This document shows, one piece after another, positions 1-7,631 of a stretch of DNA of 10,430 nt (position 1 is the stretch's first letter; each line of letters begins with the position of its first letter). The DNA comes from Gonium pectorale (lineage: Eukaryota > Chlorophyta > Chlorophyceae > Chlamydomonadales > Volvocaceae). The DNA is taken from NCBI GenBank assembly GCA_001584585.1, contig LSYV01000032.1, positions 674,869-685,298 of the forward strand. The letters are read 5' to 3'. Below the pieces are notes generated by a model, which was given only the letters and a program-made list of their open reading frames with translations, ran no database searches and was not told the origin of the DNA. The position numbers were made by a program, and so were the translations under genes.

Positions 1-151
1 ATGACGAAGAGGTTCGTGAGTGGCGCGCGTGCCACCATCCGGCACTTGGCAGGAAAGCGGCACGGGAGGACGTTGCGGCGGCGGAAGCATACGCCCGGAG
101 GCGGACCTCACGCATCGCCGCCGTCCCCAAAGCCGACCAACGGGCACCCAC
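1..151 (-). other. 5' part of gene 1 intron 8
   Basis: This starts with the donor GTGGGT directly after exon 8. I see no convincing acceptor before the left edge, so it is read as intron running out of the window. A further exon starting inside it cannot be excluded. Confidence 0.5.
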
Positions 152-346
152 CTGCTCGTAGGCGTTCCCGCTCCCACTCGTGTTACCGCTGCTTCCGCCG
201 CTCCCGCTGCCGCTGCCGTTGCTGTCGCGGGCGCTGCCTGTCCTGCCGCCGCTGCCGCTGCCCTGCGAGGTGCGCTCCTCCGAGATGACGCTGAAGCGGA
301 GGCCGTCGCTCAGGAGCGCGTCGCTGCAGCTGTTGCTGCAGTGGGC
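152..346 (-). CDS. Gene 1 exon 8: Cys-Ser start and Gly-Ser linker
   Basis: Acceptor TTCCCCCGCAG and donor GAGCAG|GTGGGT, exactly 65 codons, residues 1145-1209. It begins AHCSNSCSDALLSDGLRFSV and continues with ISEERTSQ, then a Gly/Ser/Asn-rich linker ending NAYEQ. The choice of frame is clear: the unspliced frame gives a Gln/Arg-rich string ending at a TAA at 185-183, whereas the spliced frame gives normal protein composition. The preceding intron (530-347) is 184 nt. Confidence 0.7.
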
Positions 347-3300
347 CTGCGGGGGAAGCCGTGGGTCCGAGAACGTGGTTCCGAGAGGTCGCGCGGGCTC
401 TCGCGCCACCCTTCCCCCCCAACAATGAGCGATCAGGTGTGGTGTACGGCCCCCCCACCCCTCCGACTCCGCCCCGTCCGGTCGGCACGGCGGTTCCCGC
501 CCCGCCCCGCCCCGCCCCACCCCGCCCCACCTCGCGCGCGTCCTCGCGCACGATTGCCAGGCGCGGCTGCCACGCCCGGCTGCCAGGCCGGCTGAAGGAC
601 CGCCCCGAGCGGATGCCGCGTAGGCCCGCGCGGAACCCCCCTCCGCCTCCGCCGCTGCCGCGGTACTGCGAAGGCGCTGCGCCGCCGCCACTGCCGCCGG
701 TGTGCACCACCTCGCCGTCGTCGGAGATTATGATTTCGGCCATCAGGGCGGCCAGCTCGGCCGTGGATTCGATCCGCAACGCGGGCAGGTCCTCGGAAAG
801 GGGCTCGTAGTCTGGCGCGTCGGGGGACTCGTCGTCGGCGCCGGCGCCCTCCGATGCGCTGGCCACCCGTGCGCCTGGGGCCATCAAGGGAGGAGGAAAG
901 AAGAGGCGAGGTGAGGTGGTGAGGGGTAGAGGGTTGGAAGGCATTCTCAGTAGAGAAGCCCTGGGGCGCATAGGGCTCCCGACCGATAACAACTGGCTGA
1001 GCGCTGAGGGTGGAAGGGAGGGGCCAGGGTCCCCGGTGAGCGCATTCCCGGAGCGTATTTCCGATGCTGCTCCTGGTTGTTGCCGATGCCGCGCCTCCCG
1101 GTGGTCCTGAGCATGTATGGACCACATGGCCTAGTGGTTTGACGGGTTTATTAGCCCGAACCGGCCAACGCCCTGGCTGACTGTGTTCCCAAGCCCAGCC
1201 CGTGGCCCCGACCCGGCCCGAACGTCCGACTGGGAGAGACAAGGTGCTGCTGGTGGTGAGGGGTGGAGGGAGGCAGCAGGGATCATGGGAAAGTCGAGGG
1301 GCTCCGGGTCCAGCGCATCACCCATAGCCAACGACGCGCACGCACGCCAGCACACGCCCACGTCAGCACCCACCTTCATCGCCAAGCAGGAGATCCGGCT
1401 CGCCGAAGCCCGACTCAGCGCCGCGGCCCCGGCCCAGCCCCGGCCGCGCCGGTCTGTACGGGTAAGACACCATGCCAATGCCCGGGGCGTGCGGCGACAG
1501 GGGCCGCGCCGCGGCGCCCACGTGCTGGTGCAGCACCGCGCCCAGAGGCCCCGCCTGCGGCCGCCCGGCGCCCGCGTTCAGGGGCCGCAGTCCCTGCGGC
1601 GGATGCAGCACATCGCCGCCGCTGCCGGCGGCGGCGGCGGCCGCCGCGGCGGCACTGCCGGCATCGCCGGCTCCAAAGCCCGTGGGCACGCTGTGCGCAT
1701 GGCCGCTCTGGGGGTAGCCCGTTGTTGAGGGCATTGGCGTATGGCCGGCCGAGTTCGTCACGCCGCCGCTGCTCATGGAGGCCATGACGAGGGACCAGTC
1801 AATGGCCCCGGAATCCGCCCCAGGGGCCCCCGCGGACGACGCCGACACGAGAATGCCTGAGCCGGCGCCGCCAGCGCCGCCGTTGCTGGCCCTGCCATAG
1901 CCTGTGGCGGAGGCGCCGGGGCCGGGACCGTAGCCGGCACCGCCACGGACGAAGGCGATGGCCTCCGCCTCGGCAGCGGCCGCCGCTGACGCCGCGGCGG
2001 CCTCGGCGGCTGCGCTGGCGTCCACGCCCGAGACGGCATCTAGGTCCAGATCGCCCAGATCTACGTCCCCAGCGCTAAGGCGCGATATGGCCTTGAGTTG
2101 CTCCTCCAGCTCCTCCGAGGGCTTGTTCAGGTCGGGGCTGGAGCGGCTGCTCACGAGAGTGGGACCCAACCTCGCAGCCGCCGTGGTGGCGGCGCCGGCG
2201 GCGGCACGGGCGCCGACCTTGCCACGTGGCACTAGCCCCTCACCTGGCGCGGTCACGCGACCAAACAAGGGCGGCCGGCCCGGGGCTGCTGGGGCGGCCG
2301 GGTACGGTCTGTGCCCCGTGCTCGCGCCCGCGCCTCCGTGTGCCCCGTCCTCCTCGTCCTCCGAGCTGTTTATTGGCGCCATAACGAGTCCGTCGACGCC
2401 GAAGGGCGGCGCCAAGCCTGCGTCCACCTCTGATAGCGACTCATCTACGGTGGCCTCGGCCGCTGCGGCCATCGCTGTTCCGGCGCTCGACAGCGCTGCG
2501 TTGGGGCCGGCGCCGGAGACGGCGGCGCCCCTGGCGCCGCCGCCGCCACCGCCACCGCCGCCGTCGCCTGCCATCTGGCGTACGGACGGCGTCGGGGACG
2601 CGAGCTCCTCCACAAACTCCATTATGACGGGAGCGCGGGAGCTGAACGATGCCGTTCGGTTGGGGCATGCCGTCTCGTTCTCATCGCTGCGGAGGCGGCC
2701 GCCGGCGGAGGAGGCGGACCCGAGCATGGCACGCGCACCAAAGGACAGCACGCGCATGGGAGTCGCCGCCGGCTGCGACAGCGCGACGATGCGCGCCGCC
2801 GCGGCGTGCCACGTCGCGAGGATGTGCCGCCGGCGGGCCGCTAGGAAGCGGCAGTAGGCGCGGAGCAGCTCCCAGCGCCGACGGGGGGCGTTCAGCGGCA
2901 GCGGCAGTGGCATCGCCGCCGCTGGCGTGGCGGTGGCCGGCGCCGGACCGATGCGAAGGATGATGCAGGCGGCCGAGGGCGGCGGGGCCAGCGTGGGGTC
3001 TGCGGAGGCAGCAGCGGCAGCAGGGGGGCATGGGCGGCTCAGCACGGTTGCTCGGCACGGCGCAGCGCAGGGCAACGCAGGGCAACACATGAGCATACAG
3101 GGCTAAGCGGGGTCTCGACAGTAGGCTAGGGCTGGGACAGCAAAACAGCCCCGCCGGTCGCCGCAACGGCCGCTTCTGCCCTCGCCTTGCCCACACAACA
3201 TGCCGCCCGGTCCCAGGCTGCTTGTGCCGCACCCCAAAGCGGCACGGGTCAGGCGCGGGCCTGCGAGCGAGCAGCTTTCCAGAACCCCATTGTGTCGCCG

Positions 3301-5612
3301 CCTTGCCTGTCTCGGGCACGTCGGCCTGCTGCGCCTGCCGTTGTCGCGCCGCCCGCGAAGCCGCAACGGCGTAGGATGCGACCACACGCGCCGCAACGTC
3401 CCTGCCGCCGCTGGCGCCCGCCGCCGCCAGCGACGGAAGCTTGGAGGGCCGGTCGGCGCGTGCGCTGTCAAACAGGACCTCGAGGGTGGCCTCGGGGCTT
3501 GTGTTCGCTGTCCCGCCGCTTGCGGTCGTGGGAGGAAACTGCGGGGATGGGGCCGGGCATCCCGCCGGGGTTGTCAGCCGTGCGCCTACGGAGATTTCGG
3601 CGCGGGCGCGCAATGAATGGAAACGAGCTCGGGAACCCCTGTTCAAAGGGGTTTATAAGGTATAGCGTACCAGCTCCCTTCCTTGTCAGTCAGTCGCGTT
3701 CTCAAACCTCCGCCACCATGCCCCGCCCTCGCACCACCGCGATGCACTCTCCCCCTGACTGGCCCCGTCCCCAGCCCTCACTCTTTCCCTCCACTCTTCT
3801 CTTCTCCTCACCCCTTTGGCGAGCGGTCGCGGCTCGGCCGCCGCCATCTCATGCGCAAGCAATACCGCGTCCAACACGCTGACGGCCGCTGCTGGGCCGC
3901 CGCGCAGGCCACCACGCTCATCGACGCCCGTGGACGTCGAGGAGGAGGCCGCCTGCGGCGAGCGCAGCCCGATGCCAGCGCCGCCGCTTACGAGGCCTAT
4001 GAGACGCCGTGGGCCCAACCCGCCTCCGGGCCCCTCGCGCCGGGAGCCGCCGCTGCCGCCGCTCACGTCGCCGCTGCCGCTGCTGCTACGGCTGCCGTTG
4101 ATGGCGCCGCGCCGGCGGCTGCCGTTCGCGACGCTGACGGCGCCGCCACTGCCAGCGCCCCCGCCTGCTCCAGCCAGGAGGACGAGCAGGTCTTCTCCCG
4201 AAGCCAGCTTACGCGAGGTCACCCGCACCTCCCCCGCCGCGCACACCGCCTGAACTCCACATCTCCCGCTAGCGCCGCCGCTGCCACCGCCACCGCCGCT
4301 CTGTCCATGGGGCTGCGGGTCGCCGTGGCCGCTGCCGCTCCGGTCCCCCACGCAGCCCGCCGCGAGCATCCCCCAAGACGAGGTCGGTCGGCTCCCGCCG
4401 CCGGCACCGTGCCCACCCGTCGTGAGCGCTACGACCCGCTCAGGGGCGGATTGGCCCGGCGGGCCGGCGCCAACGCAGCCCAGCCCGACAGCTGCGCCAT
4501 GGGCTCCCATGGTCGCGACGGTGACGGTCCGGGCGACGAGGTCTATGTGGAGCAAGGTGCCGGAGAGGCGCTCGTCGGCGCGGGCTGCCTCGGTGTCGTT
4601 GAGGGGCCGCACAGCGCCAGTTCCGTATTCAAACAGCCGCGACGGCCGGATGCCCTCCAGCGACGGCGGGCGGGGGCCCAGGCAGCCGGCGGTAGGCGCC
4701 GCGCCGTGGCTCAAGGCCGCCAGCTGCGGGCAAGGGGCGGGGCATCAGGGGGTCACGGTGAGGGATTCAGGGTGAGGGGCTCCTGCTGGCGAAGGCTTTG
4801 GGGTCCGGGTGCTGGCGGGGCGGGGCAAGAGGCGGGGCGGGGGGCCGGGGCAGGAAGCGTTAGGATGCGGAATCTGGTTGCGGAGGAGCAATCACCAGGA
4901 GAGCCCTGTCCGGGATGCACTCCACAGCCAGCGGGAGCAGGGAGCTTAAGGGGGGGACTGCACCCAGCCACTGCGGCCGGGGGACGGCCGTGCACAGCGC
5001 ATGTCAGAGGCTGGCACTGCTCGCAATCGCATCTGAGAAGGTTTGACATGTGCGCCGCGCAATTTGGGCCTCTCACCGTGGCAGCCGCGGGATTCTTTGG
5101 CTGGGCAGCTAGTGCCCGCAGAAACGTCTCCCAGCACTTGTCGTGACATAGCTCCGCCAGCGAGGGCGACAAAGGGCTCTCAAAGACCGCGGCGAGGACG
5201 TGGCCCTGCGCCACCAGCAAGCGCGCCACGACAGAAGTGCCAAGCACCGCCATTCCATGGTGCTGTCGTGCGAAGGTAAGGGCAGAAGGGTTGGGGAGAA
5301 GGACCGGGTGAGGAGGTCGACGCCTATCCAACTGTGCCCAGTTCAGCGACACGGCAGCGATTACAAATGTACCTGGAGGGTAACGAGGTGAGCTGGCCCG
5401 GATGGCGCAGAGCCGGGAAGAAGCGTGACCTCGCGTGAGTTCGCCTTCTCCGCCTGCGGTTGTCAGTGTTGCTCAGGAATAGCAGGGAGACCATGGGCGT
5501 CACAGGGAGAGCGGTGCAAGGCCGACTCGGGCGCTGCGCCGAGAGACCAGCCTGGACTCACATTGCGGCCGCGCTCGTGGCCGTGGGTGAGCTTAGTTTG
5601 TATGCAGCCCAT
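152..5612 (-). CDS. Putative N-acylated PP2C-like pseudophosphatase with long disordered extension (8 exons, 3' end outside window)
   Basis: I assembled join(complement) 5612-5562, 5453-5373, 5262-5077, 4723-3812, 3538-3307, 2999-1374, 874-531, 346-152, giving 1209 codons with matching phases at all seven junctions; the last exon ends in a donor, so the gene continues left. Residues 1-3 are Met-Gly-Cys, expected to be myristoylated and palmitoylated. Residues ~18-505 follow the order of PP2C/PPM motifs: KANSR (20-24, for NQD), LVTLQHHG (40-47, for GVFDGHG), LSGT (159-162), VTVATMGAH (173-181, for VANVGDS), VVALTT (203-208), GEVRV (270-274), VLLAGAG (287-293, for LASDG), DAVLLA (391-396) and CIILRIG (499-505). 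The metal-ligand Asp residues are absent, so catalysis is unlikely and a scaffold or regulatory role is inferred. Residues beyond ~565 are mostly disordered. The PP2C assignment rests on motif order, not on a search. Alternatively this is two genes split near 3300-3000. Confidence 0.68.
500..530 (-). repeat. G-tract cluster at a 5' splice site (quadruplex-forming)
   Basis: On the transcribed (minus-sense) strand, six runs of four G are separated by single bases, spanning 528-500. The first starts two bases into the intron, inside the donor of exon 7. Six G4 tracts with 1-nt loops are a textbook RNA/DNA G-quadruplex pattern. Whether it affects splicing is inference. Confidence 0.75.
531..874 (-). 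CDS. Gene 1 exon 7: acidic region
   Basis: Acceptor GGCCCCAG and donor GCGCGAG|GTGGGG; the split Gly codon joins exactly to exon 6. It encodes residues 1031-1144, starting ARVASASEGAGADDESPDAP. It continues with a second acidic, Leu-containing patch (YEPLSEDLPALRIESTAELAA in the protein, followed by LMAEIIISDDGEVV), then a Gly run and an Arg/Ser-rich stretch ending RLAIVREDARE. The shift from acidic to basic resembles a regulatory linker with phospho-sites; no known domain is recognised. The preceding intron (1373-875) is 499 nt, and I see no further exon in it. Confidence 0.76.
1374..2999 (-). CDS. Gene 1 exon 6: last PP2C strand, basic helix and long disordered linker
   Basis: Acceptor CCTCCGCAG, donor GATGAAG|GTGGGT; enters and leaves in phase 1; residues 488-1030. 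CIILRIG (499-505) suits the final PP2C strand. It is followed by a strongly basic, amphipathic segment from RRRWELLRAYCRFL (527-540) to about residue 565. The rest is low complexity: a ten-Gly run, Ala runs, the acidic patch NSSEDEED, a short charged helix (SEELEEQLKAISRL) beside DLGDLDLDAV, and Tyr/Pro/Gly-rich stretches such as GMVSYPYRPARPG. No domain recognised in this part. The frame is open from 3096, so an independent gene starting at an ATG near 3096 is the main alternative. Confidence 0.78.
2535..2568 (-). repeat. GGC/GGT trinucleotide tract encoding a Gly run
   Basis: An imperfect GGC/GGT repeat inside exon 6 encodes Gly-Asp followed by ten Gly. It is typical of GC-rich algal coding sequence and likely to vary in length between strains. 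Confidence 0.8.
3067..3086. repeat. Two tandem copies of a 10-bp unit in gene 1 intron 5
   Basis: The unit GCAGGGCAAC occurs twice without a gap. It lies in the intron between exons 5 and 6, some 70 bases before the acceptor. No function is suggested. Confidence 0.8.
3307..3538 (-). CDS. Gene 1 exon 5: C-terminal helix of PP2C-like domain, GC donor proposed
   Basis: The acceptor is CCCCGCAG and the exon starts in phase 0 with FPPTTASGG (residue 411). RDVAARVVASYAVAASR (456-472) has the pattern of the C-terminal PP2C helix (AxxLVxxAyxxw). The 3' end is the least certain junction of the model. To enter exon 6 in frame the exon must end in phase 1, and the only good candidate is a GC donor, ACAG|GCAAGG, which yields PETD-PTLAP across the join. 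GT alternatives nearby give the wrong phase or cut into the helix. The preceding intron (3811-3539) is 273 nt. Confidence 0.6.
3634..3653. repeat. Short inverted repeat in gene 1 intron 4
   Basis: The arms AACCCC (3634-3639) and GGGGTT (3648-3653) can pair around an 8-base loop. The hairpin sits in the middle of the 273-nt intron between exons 4 and 5, in locally AT-rich sequence. It lacks the rest of a tRNA or terminator. Confidence 0.6.
3812..4723 (-). CDS. Gene 1 exon 4: core of degenerate PP2C-like domain
   Basis: This exon has 304 codons, residues 107-410, running from acceptor CCCGCAG to donor AAAGGG|GTGAGG, phase 0 at both ends. DERLSGT (156-162) matches the conserved Ser-Gly-Thr strand. 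VTVATMGAHGA (173-183) matches VANVGDSRA with the Asp changed to Ala180. RVVALTTGGH (202-211) resembles the LTxDH segment. GVQAVCAAGEVRV (262-274) and SGEDLLVLLAGAG (281-293) match the strand pair ending in ASDG, with Ala292 in place of the Asp. Two Gly/Ser-rich insertions (about 213-259 and 294-388) enlarge the domain. DAVLLAHEMAAAEP (391-404) matches the helix after ASDG. The plus-strand open frame across this exon is a shadow. Confidence 0.82.
5077..5262 (-). CDS. Gene 1 exon 3: altered DGHG motif and first helix
   Basis: This exon has 62 codons, residues 45-106, with acceptor CACGACAG and donor GCCACG|GTGAGA, phase 0 at both ends. It opens with HHGMAVLGTSVVARLL. Together with the preceding Gln44 this replaces the catalytic DGHG of PP2C by QHHG, while the following Gly, Val-Ala and Leu pattern of the first helix is kept. 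A Cys-His/Cys-Trp segment (CHDKCW, 83-88) follows and has no counterpart that I recognise. Reading on through the intron would reach less protein-like sequence. Confidence 0.72.
5373..5453 (-). CDS. Gene 1 exon 2: start of PP2C-like domain
   Basis: A 27-codon exon lies between acceptor CCGCAG and donor CTCCAG|GTACAT, phase 0 at both ends. It encodes residues 18-44. KANSREV (20-26) sits where PP2C proteins have the NQD motif, with Arg24 in place of the Asp. The exon ends in HLVTLQ, which matches the hydrophobic strand leading into the DGHG motif and is completed by the next exon. Confidence 0.62.
5562..5612 (-). CDS. Gene 1 exon 1: MGC acylation start
   Basis: Seventeen codons read MGCIQTKLTHGHERGRN and end at the donor AAT|GTGAGT in phase 0. 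The codon immediately before the ATG is an in-frame TGA, which fixes this as the first possible Met unless another exon lies upstream. Gly2-Cys3 is the classic signal for N-myristoylation plus palmitoylation, so the product is probably bound to a membrane. The exon is short and was found by splicing logic, so transcript support matters here. Confidence 0.6.
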
Positions 5613-7631
5613 TCAGGAGCTGTCCTGCTCAGCAATGCGGCCCCAGCTCCTTTCTATGCTGCAATTGCCCTCAAGAAGCTAACATCGGCCTGCAAGTCCA
5701 TCTTCAACAAAGCTAAAACGTGCATTTTCATAGGGCTTCTGGCGCTGAGGTGCAAGGGCGGGGACCAAGGCAAAATGGTACTGCAACGAACGAAATCGAC
5801 ACAGGTATAAAACTTTAACCGCGACAGGACGACTCAACTAGGTAGGATGTGTGTCTGCTTACGCATGGCAAGGGCCTGGGAACGGCTGCCGTGGAACAGT
5901 TGTGCAGCACGTGGCTGTGCGGCCCAAAAGGACTTGCGCAGTATTCATGCTCATCAAATAACACTCAATGGAGTCGAGTATGGCAAAGAAACCAAGTGAT
6001 GCACCACATGAACCTTCCTATGATGCACCACAATGCTTATCCGTAGGCTTTTCAAGGGCAGACATAACCATCTGCCCGCTGCCATCATGCTGGTGTCAGT
6101 GCAGCATCGTGTTTCTCTTCTTTTGGAGTGTTGTGGTTCGGATGCGCCGATATGGAGCATGCTCAGACTTGAAAACGAGGTTGCAGTCCGGCCCCAAGTT
6201 TTGTTCTTGTCATTCTTCCAACCGCAAAGTACAAAAACTGAGTAACGCAGCTGTGACTCTCCTGCTGGCTGTGTCTGCAATGGTATACCCTTCAGTGCCT
6301 TTGCCTAGGCAAGTCGGTCGGCCAACGACAGCAGCAGGGCTGCGGAGCTGTCGAGGTTCGCTCTTTTTGAGGGCGGCGTGCATGTTCACGTCAAGACAGT
6401 GTACAGACTTTCGAGCATTATACGTTGCTCAAAGGTCACGGCTATGAATGGTGGAGTTATCAGTATGCTATCGAGCCATGCGCGTCTCAGGTTGCCGGGC
6501 CGTTTCTTGCAACCGCCGGACACAGCATGGCCATCTTCCGTTGGGGCGATTCGTTCGGCCAGACGAAATATATTGCTTCGTCCGGAGACGCCCTCCCACC
6601 CCTCCAGGCGGGCATTATTCGGCAAAGGAGCTTCCTCCGGCCCCCATCATTCGTTCGTGCCCGCCCCAAAAGAGGGTATTTGTGGCAAAAGAAACGTTAG
6701 CCAGCCAGATAACCAGCCTGGCTGGATGCCATCCGGAAACAGCAATGTCAACTGCAACGTCAACTCGCAAGCGAAGCCTCCATCTCCAAACAGGCATAAG
6801 GTATAGCGGAAATAAGAAATCGTATGTTGCAAGTTCTCCCATCGTCTATGATGGAAGTGTCTTCAGTCAGCCCGCATCGGAGGTCGAAGGTAGTACAGCC
6901 GCTGTGTTGAAGCATGCCGTACGGCGGACGCGGCGGCAGCTCCGCCCTGAGGCCTGCCCACAGCACGAATGTTGGATTCCAGCTTAACCAGAGATGCAAC
7001 CGCAGCGTGCTCTTGGAACTCCGATAGGCGGCCCCCGCTTTTCCTTGGTTCCGTCTCACCGGGCACAAGCACGTAGCCCACCCGCCCCGGGTCCTCCACG
7101 CCGGCTCCTGCCCATGAGCCGCAAGCGCTACGCAACGCAATGGCAACAGGACAACTCGGGGCTCCCGCCGCACATCGTTATTTTGACGGGCAGTTGGGTA
7201 GGCCCACAACCCGCGAATCGAACGCAGCACAAACGGCACACCCACCCGCCCCTGCGGGCATGCCTCCCTCCAGCTGTGCCCTGTACGGTATGCCGGGCGA
7301 CCGCCCCTGCAAGCACCCCGAACCGGCGCGCCGACCGCCGACTTCGCACGCCGCGCAATGGCGAGGACCCCTCCCACCCGCAGCCAATCCCCAATTGACC
7401 TCTCTGCGTGCGCCGCTTCTCTCTCCCCAGGCGTGCTCATTCCCCCGCATGCGTGTGGGTGGGCATGGGCTTTAAGAAATCTGCACAACACACAAGTATG
7501 CCGTACCGGTATGCAGTTGCCGTACATCGTACCGTCATCACCCGAGGGCGGCCTTGCCGGTCGACGCCATCGGGCCCAGCCCCACGGGGACAGTCAATTG
7601 ATTACTATGTGATACACTTCTGACTACGCCG
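5613..7631. other. AT-richer spacer: gene 1 upstream region and gene 2 3' region
   Basis: About 2 kb between the start of gene 1 and the stop of gene 2. The part from roughly 5640 to 6900 is clearly less GC-rich than both genes, and stops are frequent in all frames. The open frames here (up to 255 codons on the minus strand at 7527-6760, 179 on the plus strand at 6448-6987) have no motif, no consistent composition and no paired splice logic. The right part should hold the 3' UTR of gene 2 and the left part the promoter and 5' UTR of gene 1. I found no TGTAA polyadenylation signal in gene 2's sense; TGTAC variants occur near 7524, 6895 and 6400. No tRNA or transposase was recognised. Confidence 0.6.
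6701..6725. repeat. 8-bp perfect inverted repeat
   Basis: CCAGCCAG (6701-6708) and CTGGCTGG (6718-6725) pair around a 9-base loop in the spacer. No target-site duplication or larger element was seen around it. Confidence 0.7.

Noticed and set aside
183..346. Gln/Arg-rich C-terminus from the unspliced frame of exon 7
   Set aside because: A good acceptor at 348-347 gives a normal-looking frame with matching phase; the unspliced tail is kept only as a possible retained-intron isoform.
1958..2857. Plus-strand 299-codon Ala/Ser/Pro-rich open frame
   Set aside because: It is antisense to exon 6, whose splice phases and composition are better; no motif in the plus frame.
3683..5146. Plus-strand 487-codon open frame, with a TATA-like stretch (3653) and a GCCACCATG context at 3718
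   Set aside because: It lies opposite gene 1 exon 4, which has PP2C-like motifs and phase-consistent splice sites; the plus frame is Arg/Ala-rich shadow sequence without motifs, and the promoter-like patch lies inside intron 4.
5806..6046. Perfect TATAAAA on the plus strand at 5806 followed by a 65-codon plus-strand frame
   Set aside because: The frame has no protein-like features or continuation, and no donor site extends it; the box may be chance in AT-richer DNA.
7195..7235. tRNA-like T-arm on the minus strand (5-bp stem around TTCGATT)
   Set aside because: The following acceptor strand has no partner at tRNA distance, and no D-arm or anticodon arm can be drawn.
6760..7527. Minus-strand 255-codon open frame in the spacer
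   Set aside because: Mixed composition, no motif, no splice partner; overlaps the expected 3' UTR of gene 2.
5613..7631. Transposable element, CRISPR array or phage-type system in the spacer
   Set aside because: No terminal repeats, target duplications, transposase or polymerase motifs, or regularly spaced repeats were found.
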